Below are positions 17,251 to 28,107 of a DNA stretch of 64,000 nucleotides, piece after piece; position 1 is the stretch's first letter; the number at the start of each line of letters is the position of its first letter. The stretch covers positions 1,420,001 to 1,484,000 of the forward strand of contig NZ_JALQCS010000001.1 of assembly GCF_023277115.1 (NCBI RefSeq). The letters are read 5' to 3'. The position numbers and the translations under genes were made by a program. Under the pieces are notes generated by a model. That model was not told where the DNA came from and ran no database searches. It saw only the letters and a list, made by a program, of their open reading frames with translations. Source of the stretch: Acidithiobacillus acidisediminis. GTDB taxonomy: Bacteria; Pseudomonadota; Gammaproteobacteria; Acidithiobacillales; Acidithiobacillaceae.

Positions 17251-18963
17251 ATGACCACCCCACACAGTGAAATCCATTCTGAGCCCAGTTTTGCCGAACT
17301 CTTTGCCGAAAGCGAAAGCTCTCAGGGTCTAAAGCCCGGAGATCTGCTCGTTGGTACGGTAACACGTGTCGATAATGACTTCGTCATGGTTGATGTCGGA
17401 CTCAAATCCGAGGGACCCATCCCGGCCGAGCAATTCCGTAATGCCGAAGGCGCCCTCGAAGTTCAGGTGGGTGACCAGGTAGAAGTCTGTCTGGAGTCCG
17501 TGGAAGACGGCATGGGGGAGACCAAACTCTCCCGTGAGAAGGCGCGGCGCGCCAAGACTTGGGAAGAATTGGAAGCGGCATTTGCCGATAATGCCGTGGT
17601 TCGCGGATTCCTTACGGGGAAGGTCAAGGGCGGCTTTACGGTCAGCATTGATGGTGTGCGTGCCTTCCTGCCCGGCTCTTTGGTCGACGTGCGGCCGGTA
17701 CGTGATGTGGCATATCTCGAGGGCAAGGAACTCGAGATGAAGATCATCAAGCTCGATCGCAAACGCAACAACGTTGTTGTATCGCGACGCGCCGTCGTCG
17801 AGCAGGAGCAGAGTGCCGAGCGCGGCCAGCTACTGGAAAGCATTCAGGAAGGCGCAGTGCTGCAGGGTGTGGTCAAGAACCTCACCGATTATGGCGCCTT
17901 TATCGACCTCGGTGGAATCGATGGCTTGCTGCACATCACCGACATGGGTTGGCGTCGCGTCAAGCATCCCAGCGAGGTCGTCAATGCGGGTGACGAGGTT
18001 CGCGTGATGGTGCTCAAATTCGACCGTGAACGCGGGCGGATTTCCCTCGGCATGAAGCAGCTGGGTGCGGATCCCTGGCAGGATATTGCACGGCGCTATC
18101 CGGAACATACGCGCATCTTTGGCAAGGTCACCAATATTACCGATTATGGTGCCTTTGTGGAGATCGAGGACGGTGTTGAAGGGCTCGTGCATGTGTCGGA
18201 GGTCGATTGGACCAATAAGAATGTCAATCCTGCCAAAGCCTTGCATTTGGGTCAGGAAGTGGAAGTGATGGTGCTCGATATTGATGAAGAGCGACGCCGC
18301 ATCTCCCTGGGCATCAAGCAGTGTCTCCCCAATCCTTGGGAAGATTTCTCCGACAATTTCCAGAAGGGTGATCGGGTATCCGGGCAGATCAAGAGCATCA
18401 CCGACTTTGGCGTGTTCATCGGACTTGATGGTGGCATCGATGGCTTGATTCATCTCTCCGACCTGTCTTGGGATCGTCCCGGCGAGGAAGCGGTCCGTGA
18501 CTTCAAGAAGGGCGACTCTGTTGATGCCGTGGTACTCAGTATCGATCCAGAACGGGAGCGGATCAGTCTGGGCATCAAGCAGCTCGAGAATGACCCGTTC
18601 TTGCATTTTGTCGCGGCCAACGACAAGGGCGAGCTGATCGATGGCGAAGTGCTATCTGTGGATGGTAAAGGCGCTGTCGTGCGCTTGGCCGAGGGTGTCG
18701 AAGGTTTTCTCCCGAGCCGAGAGATTGCCAAGGGCGCAATCCTGGAGGAGGGCAGCGCGGTGCGGGTTGCAATCGCCATGGTGGATCGGAAAAACCGCAG
18801 CCTGACTCTGGGCAGTAAAGCGCGCGAGGCGGCCCACAGCGCGTCCGCCGAGGATCAGGCTGTCCTCACGCAGCAGTATTCGCGCAGTGCGGCCACGGGC
18901 ACGACCAGCCTCGGCGATCTGATCAAGGAGCAGCTCAAGCGTAAGCAGGAAGAAGAGGGCTGA
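17251..18963 (+). CDS. rpsA: 30S ribosomal protein S1
   Basis: The 570-residue protein has six S1 RNA-binding repeats, the full number for proteobacteria. Repeats 1 and 2 ('[20 protein letters not shown]', '[17 protein letters not shown]') bind the ribosome; repeats 3-6 ('[20 protein letters not shown]', '[21 protein letters not shown]', '[21 protein letters not shown]', '[20 protein letters not shown]') bind mRNA. S1 unwinds and docks mRNA on the 30S subunit. The gene ends at a clear terminator and closes the gyrA-to-rpsA run. Confidence 0.97.
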   Translation: MTTPHSEIHSEPSFAELFAESESSQGLKPGDLLVGTVTRVDNDFVMVDVGLKSEGPIPAEQFRNAEGALEVQVGDQVEVCLESVEDGMGETKLSREKARRAKTWEELEAAFADNAVVRGFLTGKVKGGFTVSIDGVRAFLPGSLVDVRPVRDVAYLEGKELEMKIIKLDRKRNNVVVSRRAVVEQEQSAERGQLLESIQEGAVLQGVVKNLTDYGAFIDLGGIDGLLHITDMGWRRVKHPSEVVNAGDEVRVMVLKFDRERGRISLGMKQLGADPWQDIARRYPEHTRIFGKVTNITDYGAFVEIEDGVEGLVHVSEVDWTNKNVNPAKALHLGQEVEVMVLDIDEERRRISLGIKQCLPNPWEDFSDNFQKGDRVSGQIKSITDFGVFIGLDGGIDGLIHLSDLSWDRPGEEAVRDFKKGDSVDAVVLSIDPERERISLGIKQLENDPFLHFVAANDKGELIDGEVLSVDGKGAVVRLAEGVEGFLPSREIAKGAILEEGSAVRVAIAMVDRKNRSLTLGSKAREAAHSASAEDQAVLTQQYSRSAATGTTSLGDLIKEQLKRKQEEEG

Positions 18964-18975
18964 GCACCTCCTCGT

Positions 18976-19015
18976 GCGGCCATCCAGCGCCTGACGTTGG
19001 GTGGCCGCTATTTTT
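18976..19015 (+). terminator. Rho-independent terminator after rpsA
   Basis: GCGGCCATCCA and TGGGTGGCCGC pair to form a GC-rich stem (18976 to 19008) followed by TATTTTT. It lies 12 bases after the rpsA stop and just before ihfB. Confidence 0.75.
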
Positions 19016-19039
19016 CCTGCAATTGGAAGGGTGAATTCA

Positions 19040-19336
19040 ATGACCAAGTCTGAATTGATTAAATATATCTGTGCACAACACCCCCTATTGCCGCCACGTG
19101 ATATCGAGAATGCCACGCGTCATATATTGGATTATTTGAGCGATGCGCTACAGCAAGACGAACGGATTGAAATTCGTGGCTTTGGCAGTTTTTCGCTACA
19201 TATCCGTCCCGAGAAAATGGGGCGAAATCCCCGTACAGGCGAATCAGTCATGGTTCCGGAAAAGCGCGTTCCCCATTTCAAGGCGGGAAAAGAGCTGCGC
19301 GAGCAAGTGGATTACCGTTCTGAGTCGGTAAATTAG
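19040..19336 (+). CDS. ihfB: Integration host factor subunit beta
   Basis: IHF-beta pairs with IHF-alpha to bend DNA sharply at specific sites, affecting transcription, replication and recombination. The 98-residue protein has the HU/IHF fold: 'MTKSELIKYICAQ', the dimer helices, and the DNA-intercalating arm 'EIRGFGSFSLHIRPEKMGRNPRTGESV' with the conserved Pro. It has the usual rpsA-ihfB order but sits behind the rpsA terminator, so it may have its own promoter. Confidence 0.95.
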   Translation: MTKSELIKYICAQHPLLPPRDIENATRHILDYLSDALQQDERIEIRGFGSFSLHIRPEKMGRNPRTGESVMVPEKRVPHFKAGKELREQVDYRSESVN

Positions 19337-19352
19337 GGGCAATATCGCTACC

Positions 19353-20489
19353 ATGGGCTATCTCAGTGCGGCCCTGGTTCTGCTCGCATTTTTCGGCGGT
19401 TGGCTGGCCTCCGCACTTTTTCGCCGGCGTCGTGCGTATGTGCCGATTCCGCGCATATATGTGCAGGGCCTGGGCCATCTCCTCGGTGAGCGTAATGATG
19501 AGGCAGTGCAAGCGTTTCTGGACGCGCTGCGACAATACCCGGAGAGTGCTGAGCTGTTGCTGGCCTTGGGGCGCCTCTTTCGTCGGCGCGGTGAGCTCGA
19601 GCGTGCCCTGAGCATCCACCAACACCTGTTGGAGCAGCAGGAACTCGACTTGTCCGGTAAGCAGGAAGTCTTGCTGGAGATTGCGCGGGATTATCTCAAG
19701 GCCGGCATTCTGAATCGCGCAGAGTCCATTTTGCAGGATCTGTTGCATAGAGATCCCGGCTCCATGAGTGGTCGAGAACTCTTGGCGGAACTGTACGAAT
19801 TGGGTGCTGATTGGCGGCAGGCCATTCGTGTGCGGCAAGAACTGCGGGAGCGGGGAAGGGCGGGACAGGAGGCAGTAATCGCGCTCCTGTTCTGCCAGCT
19901 TGCGGAAGAAAGCCTGCGACATGGCGACGCATTGGAGGCGCAAAAATGTTTGCTGCAGGCAGAACGCGCCGATAGGGCATCGTTGCGTCTTGCCTTGCTG
20001 CGAGGTCGCCTGGCGTATCAGCAACAGGATTGGGAAGGCGCAGCGCGATCCTGGTCAGCGTTACTGGCCATCGACCATGCGGCGATTCTTGCCCAGGTCT
20101 TCGAGGAATTTCTGGAGAGCTTGGCTCGGTGCAAGCACCCCGATTGCTCTGCCTGGTATGCCCAACTGTTGGCGCATGGTACCAGCCCGGCATTGCTGCC
20201 TCGCCTGGTGGCCGCGATCGGCAAGGTAGAGGGAGACGCGGTTGCCGTTCGCTATTTGCAGGGGCGGATACAGCAAAGCGCGGATCTGCAATTGCTGCAA
20301 TTATACCTGCGCGCGGGGGGTGATCCCGTGCAGGTACTGACGGAGATACAGCGTGCAGTGGCGGAACTGCCCCTGTCGGAAATTGCCTTTCAGTGTCATC
20401 ATTGTGGGTATCAGACCGCGGAATTTTATTGGCGCTGTCCCAGTTGTCGCCATTGGGGCAGCTTTCGCAGTGGAGGACTGGCCGTTTGA
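19353..20489 (+). CDS. lapB: LPS assembly protein LapB (YciM), TPR and rubredoxin-like zinc domain
   Basis: LapB is an inner-membrane protein that controls lipopolysaccharide synthesis by guiding LpxC to FtsH in E. coli. The 378-residue protein has an N-terminal membrane anchor (residues 2-23) ending '[20 protein letters not shown]', a set of TPR helices ('[16 protein letters not shown]', '[21 protein letters not shown]'), and a C-terminal rubredoxin-like metal site '[19 protein letters not shown]'. It is followed by pyrF with a four-base overlap, as in E. coli. The partner lapA, usually just upstream, is absent here. Confidence 0.93.
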   Translation: MGYLSAALVLLAFFGGWLASALFRRRRAYVPIPRIYVQGLGHLLGERNDEAVQAFLDALRQYPESAELLLALGRLFRRRGELERALSIHQHLLEQQELDLSGKQEVLLEIARDYLKAGILNRAESILQDLLHRDPGSMSGRELLAELYELGADWRQAIRVRQELRERGRAGQEAVIALLFCQLAEESLRHGDALEAQKCLLQAERADRASLRLALLRGRLAYQQQDWEGAARSWSALLAIDHAAILAQVFEEFLESLARCKHPDCSAWYAQLLAHGTSPALLPRLVAAIGKVEGDAVAVRYLQGRIQQSADLQLLQLYLRAGGDPVQVLTEIQRAVAELPLSEIAFQCHHCGYQTAEFYWRCPSCRHWGSFRSGGLAV

Positions 20490-21187
20490 CTCCCCTTATC
20501 GTAGCACTGGACTTCCCGCGCGCGGAATTGGCGTTGGCTATGGCTGCACGCCTCGACCCGCAGCAGTGTCGCCTGAAGGTCGGTAAGGAATTGTTCACCA
20601 GTGCTGGACCGGCATTGGTGGAGGCTTTGCAGAAGCGCGGCTTCCAGGTGTTTCTGGATCTGAAATTCCATGATATCCCGGCGACCGTGGCGGGTGCCTG
20701 TCGCGCTGCGGCGTCGCTGGGGGTGTGGATGCTCAACGTGCATGCGAGTGGTGGGCGGGCGATGTTGGAAGCAGCGCGAGCGGCGGTTGATCAGAGCCCT
20801 GGGCCGAAACCGCTGCTCATTGCCGTGACCGTGCTGACCAGTCTTGCCAGCCAGGATTTGCGCGAGATCGGTTGCAACGCCGATCCTGCCGCACAGGTGA
20901 TGCGGCTGGCCTCCCTCGCTGCGGAAGCAGGGCTGGATGGCGTTGTCTGTTCGGCGCAAGAAGCTGGAGCCTTGCGTCAGAAGTGGCCGGACTTGCTGCG
21001 CATCACGCCAGGGATCCGCCCGGCAGGGGCGAGTCTTGACGATCAGCGTCGCGTTCTGACTCCCACTGCAGCTTTGGCCGAGGGCGCAGACTATCTGGTC
21101 GTGGGACGTCCGGTTACCGCCGCCCCGGATCCTGCCACAGCATTGGCTGGACTGATCGCCGAAATCGAATCTGTCCACCCGTATTGA
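20486..21187 (+). CDS. pyrF: Orotidine 5'-phosphate decarboxylase
   Basis: PyrF forms UMP, the last step of de novo pyrimidine synthesis. The protein of 233 residues begins at a TTG (20486) that overlaps the lapB stop (TTGA) and lies nine bases after GGAGG; no ATG occurs early enough. Marks are '[17 protein letters not shown]', '[15 protein letters not shown]', the catalytic '[13 protein letters not shown]', '[16 protein letters not shown]', '[11 protein letters not shown]' and '[14 protein letters not shown]'. Confidence 0.95.
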   Translation: MTPLIVALDFPRAELALAMAARLDPQQCRLKVGKELFTSAGPALVEALQKRGFQVFLDLKFHDIPATVAGACRAAASLGVWMLNVHASGGRAMLEAARAAVDQSPGPKPLLIAVTVLTSLASQDLREIGCNADPAAQVMRLASLAAEAGLDGVVCSAQEAGALRQKWPDLLRITPGIRPAGASLDDQRRVLTPTAALAEGADYLVVGRPVTAAPDPATALAGLIAEIESVHPY

Positions 21188-21215
21188 TATCTACGCAAAT
21201 CTGGAGAATCGGATC

Positions 21216-21821
21216 ATGTCGACGGTAATGCTCAGTGCAGACCAAGTCGTTCATTTGTACGAGGAGGACGGGGCCCTGCTGCATGGGCACTTCCTGCTTT
21301 CCTCTGGTCTACACAGCGATACCTATCTGCAATCAGCCAAGGTATTGCAATATCCCCAGCATGCCGCACAGATCGCGGCGGCAATGGTGGCGGGGATTCC
21401 CCCGGCGCTGCGGGGAAAAATCACCGCCGTGGTTGGCCCAGCGATGGGTGCTGTGATCGTGTCACATGAATGCGGACGGGCCCTTGGGGTACGCGCATTT
21501 TTTACCGAGCGCGAGAATGGGCAGATGACCTTGCGGCGCGGCTTCCGTTTGGATCCCGACGACGTGGTGCTGGTCGTCGAGGACATCACGACTACGGGTG
21601 GTTCCACCCGCGAGTGCATTGCGGTCGTGCAGGCGAGCGGTGCGACGGTGGCGGTGGTATCGGCAATCATTGACCGCAGTAGTGCGGGCATTTCCGATTT
21701 CGACGGAGTGCCGTATCATCCCCTTCTTCGTCTGCCGGTACAAACCTGGGAGGCCAGTTCCTGCCCTCTTTGTGCCGCAGGCTCGCAGGCCATCAAACCT
21801 GGTAGCCGTGGCTTGCGTTGA
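21216..21821 (+). CDS. pyrE: Orotate phosphoribosyltransferase
   Basis: PyrE joins orotate with PRPP to give OMP, the substrate of the neighbouring PyrF. The 201-residue protein has 'LLHGHFLLSSGLHSDTYLQ', 'ITAVVGPAMGAVIVSHECGR' and the PRPP-binding loop 'DVVLVVEDITTTGGSTRECI'. It starts at ATG 21216 after GGAGAA. The length and late Cys pair ('SSCPLCAAGSQAIKPGSRG') fit the longer OPRT subgroup rather than the E. coli form. Confidence 0.95.
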   Translation: MSTVMLSADQVVHLYEEDGALLHGHFLLSSGLHSDTYLQSAKVLQYPQHAAQIAAAMVAGIPPALRGKITAVVGPAMGAVIVSHECGRALGVRAFFTERENGQMTLRRGFRLDPDDVVLVVEDITTTGGSTRECIAVVQASGATVAVVSAIIDRSSAGISDFDGVPYHPLLRLPVQTWEASSCPLCAAGSQAIKPGSRGLR

Positions 21822-21895
21822 GCTTGAGCAAATGGGGTCGAGGTCTTAGGATGACCTCATGACCGTGTCAAAATGTATAGATTAAGGAATCCGTC

Positions 21896-23176
21896 ATGGA
21901 GTTGAATATTCCCGCCGAAGCGCCGCTGGAGCGGCATATGCGCTTTACTGTGCCCGCAGCCGATGTTGAGACCCACTATCGTGCGTCTCTTCGGCACAAA
22001 GCCAAGCACGCTCGCCTGCCCGGCTTTCGCCCGGGAAAGGTGCCGATGCAGGTGGTCGAGCGACAGTTTGGTCGTGATGCCTTGCTCGAAACCTTCGACG
22101 AATTGATCAATGAGCAATACGCTAGTGCCCTGCGCAGCAATGATCTGCGTCCGGTGGCGCGGCCTGAGGTCAACATCGAGCAGGGTGTGCCGGGACAGGA
22201 TCTGGTCTTCACCGCAGTCGTCGAGGTCTATCCCGAGTTCACTCCCCAGGTGCCCAGCACGACGCTTACGCGCAAGCGCGTAGAGATCACGGACGAGGAT
22301 GTAGATCGCACCTTGACAGTGATGCGGCAGCAGCGGCAGGACTATGTCACCGTAGCGCGCGCCGCCCAGTCTGGGGATCGTGTGGTCCTGAATTTTCAGG
22401 GCAAGATCGATGGCGAGCCCTTCGCCGGTGGTAGCATGGACGACTATCCCGTGCTTGTGGGCGCCGGGCGCCTGCTGCCGGAAATGGAGAATGCCCTCAT
22501 TGGCATGCTCGCCGGCGAGGAAAAGCAGGTCGCTGTGCCCTTTCCGCAGGACTATCCTGTAGCGGAGCTGGCGGGCAAGACGGCGGATTTTCTGGTGCAC
22601 ATGAAGGAAGTAGCGGAGCCCAGGTTGCCCGAGTTGGATAGCGCATTTGCCCACTCTTTGGGCATCGAGGATGGCGATGTTGCAACCCTGCGTGAGGAGG
22701 TGCGTGCTAATCTCGAACGGGAGGCGGAGCGCCTCAGTCGTCAACACATCAAGGCGGACCTGATGCGGGAAATACTGGCTGCGAATCCGCTCGAGCTGCC
22801 CAAGGCACTCCTGCAGCAGGAGGAAGAGCGGCAGAAGCAGGGGCGAGAAGGGAGCGTTAGTGGCGAGCAGAAGGAGGAGTCAGAAAGGCGCGTACGCTTG
22901 GGCTTGATTCTTTCGGAAATTGCTCGCCAGCAGCAGCTCCGTGCTGCCCCTGCACAGATGGAGCTGGCCTTGCAGGAAATGGCCGAGCAGTACGAAGATC
23001 CGCGGGAATTCATCGGTTGGTACCGTAAGGATCGCGAGCGCATGGAGACCTTGGAGTCGATGGTTCTGGAAGATGCAGTAGTGGATTGGTTGCTGGAGCG
23101 TGTTACAGTGGAGGAGCAGCGAATCGGCTTTCAGGATCTGATTGCTGGCCGTGTTGCGGCTGGTACTGAGGACTGA
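21896..23176 (+). CDS. tig: Trigger factor, ribosome-associated chaperone
   Basis: Trigger factor binds the ribosome exit tunnel and folds nascent chains. The 426-residue protein has the N-terminal ribosome-binding domain with '[19 protein letters not shown]' (the signature loop 'GFRxGKxP'), a central FKBP-type prolyl isomerase domain ('[21 protein letters not shown]'), and a long helical C-terminal chaperone domain. The order tig-clpP-clpX-lon is the conserved proteostasis block of gammaproteobacteria. ATG at 21896 follows AAGGAA. Confidence 0.97.
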   Translation: MELNIPAEAPLERHMRFTVPAADVETHYRASLRHKAKHARLPGFRPGKVPMQVVERQFGRDALLETFDELINEQYASALRSNDLRPVARPEVNIEQGVPGQDLVFTAVVEVYPEFTPQVPSTTLTRKRVEITDEDVDRTLTVMRQQRQDYVTVARAAQSGDRVVLNFQGKIDGEPFAGGSMDDYPVLVGAGRLLPEMENALIGMLAGEEKQVAVPFPQDYPVAELAGKTADFLVHMKEVAEPRLPELDSAFAHSLGIEDGDVATLREEVRANLEREAERLSRQHIKADLMREILAANPLELPKALLQQEEERQKQGREGSVSGEQKEESERRVRLGLILSEIARQQQLRAAPAQMELALQEMAEQYEDPREFIGWYRKDRERMETLESMVLEDAVVDWLLERVTVEEQRIGFQDLIAGRVAAGTED

Positions 23177-23207
23177 ACCGAAAACATTTAGAGAAAGGAT
23201 GGTGGTG

Positions 23208-23852
23208 ATGAACTGGGATACGCAGGACGAACGGTTACAAGAAACGCGTGCTTTGGGTTATGTGCCCATGGTCATCGAACAGACCGGGCGTGGCGAGCGG
23301 GCCTTCGATATCTATTCCCGCCTTCTGAAAGAGCGGGTCATCTTTCTCGTGGGGCCGGTCGAAGACATGATGGCCAACCTCGTCGTTGCCCAGCTGCTCT
23401 TTTTGGAGGCGGAAAATCCGGAGAAAGATATCGCGCTCTACATCAATAGCCCCGGCGGTTCGGTCACGGCAGGTTTGGCGATCTACGACACCATGCAGTT
23501 CATCCGTCCGGCAGTGAGCACGGTCTGTATCGGTCAGGCAGCCAGCATGGGTGCAGTACTTTTGGCTGCCGGTGCGGAAGGGAAACGCTATGCGCTACCC
23601 AACGCCCGCATCATGCTGCATCAGCCCTCAGGAGGGTTCCAAGGGGTTGCTCATGATATCGATATTCACGCCAAGGAAATTCTGCGTATTCGCGAACGCT
23701 TGAACGAGATTCTGGTGCATCATACCGGCCAGGAAAAGGATCGGATCGAGCGCGATCTGGACCGGGATTTCTTCATGTCTTCCAGCGAAGCAAAGGATTA
23801 TCGTTTGGTTGATGCCGTCATCACCCATCGTGGTGATGACGAAAGCGCCTGA
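23208..23852 (+). CDS. clpP: ATP-dependent Clp protease proteolytic subunit
   Basis: ClpP forms the 14-mer proteolytic barrel served by ClpX. The 214-residue protein has the Ser-His-Asp triad at about Ser113 ('[11 protein letters not shown]'), His138 ('[11 protein letters not shown]') and Asp187 ('DRDFFM'), with the same spacing as E. coli. I choose ATG 23208 ('[11 protein letters not shown]'), eight bases after AAAGGA; an ATG at 23199 is too close to that site. The N-terminal segment before '[20 protein letters not shown]' is probably a short propeptide. Confidence 0.96.
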   Translation: MNWDTQDERLQETRALGYVPMVIEQTGRGERAFDIYSRLLKERVIFLVGPVEDMMANLVVAQLLFLEAENPEKDIALYINSPGGSVTAGLAIYDTMQFIRPAVSTVCIGQAASMGAVLLAAGAEGKRYALPNARIMLHQPSGGFQGVAHDIDIHAKEILRIRERLNEILVHHTGQEKDRIERDLDRDFFMSSSEAKDYRLVDAVITHRGDDESA

Positions 23853-23872
23853 GCGCAGGCAGGAGTGTAGCT

Positions 23873-25147
23873 ATGTCTGGTAAAAATGAGAGCGGTGGTG
23901 ACAAGAACCTCTGTTGTTCCTTTTGTGGCAAAACGCAACACGAAGTGCGCAAGCTGATTGCCGGCCCAAATGTCTTTATCTGCGACGAATGTATCGAGTT
24001 GTGTAACGATATCGTCAAAGACGAATCTTTGGACGAAAATGCCGGTACTCAGGAGCACAAGCTGCCCAAGCCCATGGAGATTCGTCAGATTCTCGACGAT
24101 TATGTGATTGGTCAGGAAATCGCGAAAAAGGTCCTCTCGGTAGCCGTCTACAACCACTACAAGCGCTTGGAGCATGGTGGGGCGGGAGCTGATGTAGAAC
24201 TCGACAAGAGTAATATCCTGCTCATTGGTCCCACGGGTTCCGGCAAAACCTTGCTCGCCCAGACCTTGGCGCGCCTGCTCAATGTCCCCTTTGCCATGGC
24301 CGATGCCACGACCCTGACCGAGGCGGGATATGTCGGTGAGGATGTCGAGAACATCATCCAGAAGCTACTGCAGAAGTGCGATTATGACGTAGAAAAGGCG
24401 CAGACCGGCATTGTCTACATCGATGAAATCGACAAGATCTCGCGCAAGTCCGAGAATCCGTCGATTACCCGCGATGTCTCTGGCGAGGGGGTGCAGCAGG
24501 CACTGCTCAAATTGATCGAAGGCACGGTTGCCTCCGTTCCGCCTCAGGGTGGTCGTAAGCATCCACAGCAGGAGTTTCTGCAGGTGGATACGCGCAATAT
24601 CCTCTTCATCTGTGGGGGTGCCTTTGCTGGTCTGGAAAAGGCCGTGGCCAGCCGTCTCGAGAAGGGCGGCATTGGTTTCGGTGCCAAGATCAAAAAGGGA
24701 AAAGAGAGCCTGGCTACGGCAACGATGATGGAAAACCTCGAGCCCGAGGACCTCGTTCGCTATGGGTTGATCCCAGAGTTTGTCGGCCGCTTGCCCATTC
24801 TCGCCCTCTTGGAAGAGCTGGATGAAGACGCCCTGGTAACGATCCTGACCGAGCCAAAGAATGCCTTGGTCAAGCAATATCAGAAGCTCTTTGCCCTGGA
24901 GGGTATCCAGCTCGAGATCCGACCCGAGGCCTTGCGGGCGATTGCCAAGAAGGCGCTCACCCGCAAGACTGGCGCGCGTGGTCTGCGCTCCATCCTTGAG
25001 CAGATCCTTCTGGATACCATGTATGAGTTACCCTCCATGACCGGGATCAAGAAAGTGGTGGTCGATACGGGGGTAGTCGAAAATGCCAACAAACCGCTGC
25101 TGGTGTATGACGAGGCGGTCAAGGCGGACGTCTCCCATCCGGCCTGA
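23873..25147 (+). CDS. clpX: ATP-dependent Clp protease ATP-binding subunit ClpX
   Basis: ClpX is the AAA+ unfoldase that feeds tagged proteins to ClpP. The 424-residue protein begins with the C4 zinc-binding domain ('[16 protein letters not shown]...[10 protein letters not shown]') that binds adaptors. It then has Walker A '[17 protein letters not shown]' (from about residue 117), pore loop '[11 protein letters not shown]', Walker B '[13 protein letters not shown]', the RKH loop '[10 protein letters not shown]', and sensor 2 '[12 protein letters not shown]'. It lies 20 bases after clpP. Confidence 0.97.
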   Translation: MSGKNESGGDKNLCCSFCGKTQHEVRKLIAGPNVFICDECIELCNDIVKDESLDENAGTQEHKLPKPMEIRQILDDYVIGQEIAKKVLSVAVYNHYKRLEHGGAGADVELDKSNILLIGPTGSGKTLLAQTLARLLNVPFAMADATTLTEAGYVGEDVENIIQKLLQKCDYDVEKAQTGIVYIDEIDKISRKSENPSITRDVSGEGVQQALLKLIEGTVASVPPQGGRKHPQQEFLQVDTRNILFICGGAFAGLEKAVASRLEKGGIGFGAKIKKGKESLATATMMENLEPEDLVRYGLIPEFVGRLPILALLEELDEDALVTILTEPKNALVKQYQKLFALEGIQLEIRPEALRAIAKKALTRKTGARGLRSILEQILLDTMYELPSMTGIKKVVVDTGVVENANKPLLVYDEAVKADVSHPA

Positions 25148-25167
25148 AGTTCTTCCCGTCCGACGTC

Positions 25168-25196
25168 GTTGAAAAAAGCGGCGTCGGTCCCCATTT
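25168..25196 (+). promoter_or_regulatory. Sigma32 (heat-shock) promoter candidate of lon
   Basis: GTTGAAA (25168-25174) and CCCATTT (25190-25196), part of CCCCATTT, are 15 bases apart. This fits the sigma32 consensus CTTGAAA-N11..16-CCCATNT with one mismatch. A hairpin (CCGACGTCG with CGGCGTCGG, one G-U pair) overlaps the spacer. lon starts 51 bases further on. Confidence 0.6.
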
Positions 25197-25247
25197 CCTC
25201 CTCACAGGGGAGAGATTCTTTTCCCCCCGTTACCCGTGGAGTGAAGC

Positions 25248-27683
25248 GTGGCTGAATCCAAACCGAGTTCTCTCATGAGCGAAGAATCTATCATCGTCCC
25301 CGTCCTGCCGCTGCGCGACGTGGTCGTTTTTCCTTTCATGGTCATTCCCCTCTTTGTTGGGCGACCGAAGTCTATCCGTGCCTTGGAAGATGCAATGGCC
25401 GGCGACAAGCAGATCCTACTCGTCGCCCAGCGCAACGCGGCGGATGACGACCCCGAGCCGGAGCGCATCTTCCGTATCGGGACCGTGGCGACCATCCTGC
25501 AGCTTCTGAAATTGCCAGACGGTACGGTCAAGGTTCTGGTCGAAGGCACCGACCGTGCCCGCATCCAGACCTTTTTGCCGGTAGATGAGGCGCTCCGGGC
25601 ACAGATTGTCTTGGTGCGTTCGGGTACCGAGAGTGACCGCGAACTGGAGGCTCTGTTGCGCTCCGTGCAGGCGCAATTTGAGGCATACGTCAAGCTCAAC
25701 AAAAAGATCCCGCCAGAGATTCTGCAAACCTTGGCCAGCATCGACGATCCAGCACGCCTGGCGGATACGGTCGCGGCGCATCTCAATCTCAAGCTGGAAG
25801 AAAAGCAGGAGATTCTGGAAAAGGCGGATACCCGGGCCCGCCTCGAACACTTGCTGGGCATGATGGAATCGGAGATTGACCTGCTGCAGGTAGAGAAACG
25901 CATCCGGGGTCGAGTGAAACGGCAGATGGAGAAAAGCCAGCGCGAGTACTACCTGAATGAGCAGATGAAGGCCATCCAGAAAGAGCTCGGGGACCTCTCG
26001 GAAGAGGGGGGCAGTGAGACGGATGAGCTGGCGCGCAAGATTCAAAAGGCGGGCATGCCCAAGGACGTACGTGCCAAGGCTGAGGCGGAGCTGAAGAAGC
26101 TGCGGATGATGAGCCCGATGTCGGCAGAGGCCACCGTCGTGCGCAATTACATCGATTGGCTAGTGGCCGTTCCTTGGAAGAAGCGCAGCAAAATTACCCA
26201 GGATCTGGTGCGGGCAAAGGAAATCCTGGATGCCGACCACTATGGTCTGGAAGATGTGAAAGAACGCATTCTCGAGTACCTAGCGGTACAGCAGCGGGTC
26301 GGCAACAGTCATGGGCCGATCCTCTGTCTGGTTGGGCCGCCGGGTGTAGGAAAGACCAGTCTGGGCCGCTCCATTGCGCAGGCGACGGGACGGAAGTTCG
26401 TGCGCATGTCCCTGGGTGGGGTAAGGGATGAGGCAGAAATCCGTGGGCATCGGCGCACTTACATCGGCGCTTTGCCCGGCAAGATCGTGCAAAGCCTATC
26501 CAAGGTGGCAACGCGCAACCCACTCATGTTGCTCGACGAAGTCGACAAGATGGCGATGGATTTTCGTGGCGATCCGGCCTCTGCTCTGCTCGAAGTCCTG
26601 GATCCTGAGCAGAACAATACCTTCAACGACCACTACCTAGAGGTGGATTTCAACCTCTCCGAGGTGATGTTCGTGACGACGGCGAATACCCTGAATATTC
26701 CAGCGCCGTTGATGGACCGTATGGAGGTCATCCGTATCTCGGGCTATACCGAGGACGAGAAGATCCATATTGCCAATCAGTACCTGTTACCCAAGCAAAT
26801 GGAAAAGGCAGGGTTGCGCAAGGAGGAGATCAGCATCTCGACGGCGGTCGTTCGCGACATTATTCGGCATTATACTCGGGAGGCTGGGGTAAGAAATCTG
26901 GAACGCGAACTTGCCCGTCTCTGTCGTAAGGTGGTGAAGGAACTCCTGCTCGATAAAAAGCGACAAAAAGTTCAGATCAGCGAGCGTAATCTCGATAAAT
27001 ATCTCGGGGTGCAGCGCTTCGATTTCGGCAAGGCAGAAAAGGAAAATCGCGTTGGTGAAGTTACCGGATTGGCTTGGACGGAAGTCGGCGGAGAGTTGCT
27101 CAGTATCGAGGCCGTCGTTGTTCCGGGTCGCGGCAAGTTGTTGATTACCGGGAAATTGGGTGATGTGATGCAGGAGTCGATCCAGGCTGCAATGAGTGTG
27201 GTCCGGGCACGTTCCAGCATTTTGGGTATTGCCGCCGATTTCTATCAGACCAAGGATGTGCATATCCATGTGCCGGAAGGGGCGACGCCCAAAGATGGTC
27301 CCAGCGCGGGCATTGGTATGGTGACAGCTCTGGTATCGGCGCTCACCGGTATTCCCGTGCATGCCAGCGTGGCCATGACAGGCGAAATCACCTTGCGTGG
27401 CGAGGTTCTGCCCATCGGTGGCTTGAAAGAAAAACTGCTGGCCGCACATCGCGGTGGAATCAGTACGGTATTGATTCCGGCGGAGAATGAAAAAGACTTG
27501 CAGGATATCCCCAAAAACGTGCGTGATGCCCTTACCATCAAGCCGGTGCGTTGGATTGACGAGGTCTTTGCCATCGCTCTGGAACGGTTGCCAGAGCCAC
27601 GGTCGGACAGCGAAGAAAGCGCCGTTGCGCCAACTGCTGTCACGGCCGAGGAGAGCCCCGGCAAACGAGGGGCGGCACATTAA
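25248..27683 (+). CDS. lon: ATP-dependent protease Lon
   Basis: Lon is a hexameric AAA+ serine protease that degrades misfolded and regulatory proteins. The 811-residue protein has the N-terminal substrate domain ('[20 protein letters not shown]'), a coiled-coil middle, Walker A '[17 protein letters not shown]' (about residue 365), Walker B '[11 protein letters not shown]', and the C-terminal protease with Ser in '[11 protein letters not shown]' (about 685) and Lys in '[14 protein letters not shown]' (about 727). I use the GTG at 25248, with GGAG a few bases upstream; an ATG at 25275 would remove nine residues. The last 30 residues are a loose, variable tail. Confidence 0.96.
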   Translation: MAESKPSSLMSEESIIVPVLPLRDVVVFPFMVIPLFVGRPKSIRALEDAMAGDKQILLVAQRNAADDDPEPERIFRIGTVATILQLLKLPDGTVKVLVEGTDRARIQTFLPVDEALRAQIVLVRSGTESDRELEALLRSVQAQFEAYVKLNKKIPPEILQTLASIDDPARLADTVAAHLNLKLEEKQEILEKADTRARLEHLLGMMESEIDLLQVEKRIRGRVKRQMEKSQREYYLNEQMKAIQKELGDLSEEGGSETDELARKIQKAGMPKDVRAKAEAELKKLRMMSPMSAEATVVRNYIDWLVAVPWKKRSKITQDLVRAKEILDADHYGLEDVKERILEYLAVQQRVGNSHGPILCLVGPPGVGKTSLGRSIAQATGRKFVRMSLGGVRDEAEIRGHRRTYIGALPGKIVQSLSKVATRNPLMLLDEVDKMAMDFRGDPASALLEVLDPEQNNTFNDHYLEVDFNLSEVMFVTTANTLNIPAPLMDRMEVIRISGYTEDEKIHIANQYLLPKQMEKAGLRKEEISISTAVVRDIIRHYTREAGVRNLERELARLCRKVVKELLLDKKRQKVQISERNLDKYLGVQRFDFGKAEKENRVGEVTGLAWTEVGGELLSIEAVVVPGRGKLLITGKLGDVMQESIQAAMSVVRARSSILGIAADFYQTKDVHIHVPEGATPKDGPSAGIGMVTALVSALTGIPVHASVAMTGEITLRGEVLPIGGLKEKLLAAHRGGISTVLIPAENEKDLQDIPKNVRDALTIKPVRWIDEVFAIALERLPEPRSDSEESAVAPTAVTAEESPGKRGAAH

Positions 27684-27692
27684 GTAAAATCC

Positions 27693-27725
27693 TGGCCTCG
27701 AAAAGGTATTTCGAGGCCATTTTTT
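27693..27725 (+). terminator. Rho-independent terminator after lon
   Basis: TGGCCTCGAAA (27693-27703) pairs perfectly with TTTCGAGGCCA (27709-27719) around a five-base loop, followed by six T residues. It lies 9 bases after the lon stop. Confidence 0.9.
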
Positions 27726-27738
27726 GGTAAAACCGTCC

Positions 27739-27768
27739 TTGACAGTACTTTTTTTGTCCTGCTATAAA
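27739..27768 (+). promoter_or_regulatory. Strong sigma70 promoter of hupB
   Basis: A perfect TTGACA (27739-27744) and TATAAA (27763-27768) with an 18-base, T-rich spacer. It lies between the lon terminator and hupB. Confidence 0.75.
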
Positions 27769-27823
27769 ACTCGGGCCTTGGCAGTACTCTGGTATACCGC
27801 ACACACTCAGGAGATAAGGAATC

Positions 27824-28096
27824 ATGAACAAGTCTGAATTGATCGAAAAAATTGCAGAAGAAGCCGATGTCTCGCGCGCGGCGGCTGGTCGCACCCTGGA
27901 TGCCGCGATCAAGGTCGTTACCGAGGCGCTACAGGCTGGCGATCAGGTGACCTTGGTAGGTTTTGGCTCCTTTGTGGTTGCGGAACGTGAAGCGCGGAAG
28001 GGCCGGAATCCTGCCACCGGTGCGGAAATCATGATTCCCGCCAGTCGTTCGCCCAAGTTCAAGGCTGGCAAAGCGCTGCGGGATGCAGTAAACTAA
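27824..28096 (+). CDS. hupB: DNA-binding protein HU
   Basis: HU is the small histone-like protein that compacts and bends DNA without strict sequence preference. The 90-residue protein has '[20 protein letters not shown]', the dimer core '[25 protein letters not shown]' and the arm ending '[12 protein letters not shown]'. It differs from IHF by its shorter, basic arm tips. The ATG follows AAGGAA. Its stop is 11 bases before tRNA-Val with no terminator between. lon-hupB-ppiD is the usual gammaproteobacterial order. Confidence 0.96.
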   Translation: MNKSELIEKIAEEADVSRAAAGRTLDAAIKVVTEALQAGDQVTLVGFGSFVVAEREARKGRNPATGAEIMIPASRSPKFKAGKALRDAVN

Positions 28097-28107
28097 GTCT
28101 TCTGGTC

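Noticed and set aside
25161-25189. The clpX-lon hairpin as a terminator
   Set aside because: No T run follows the stem; the overlapping sigma32-like boxes explain the sequence better.
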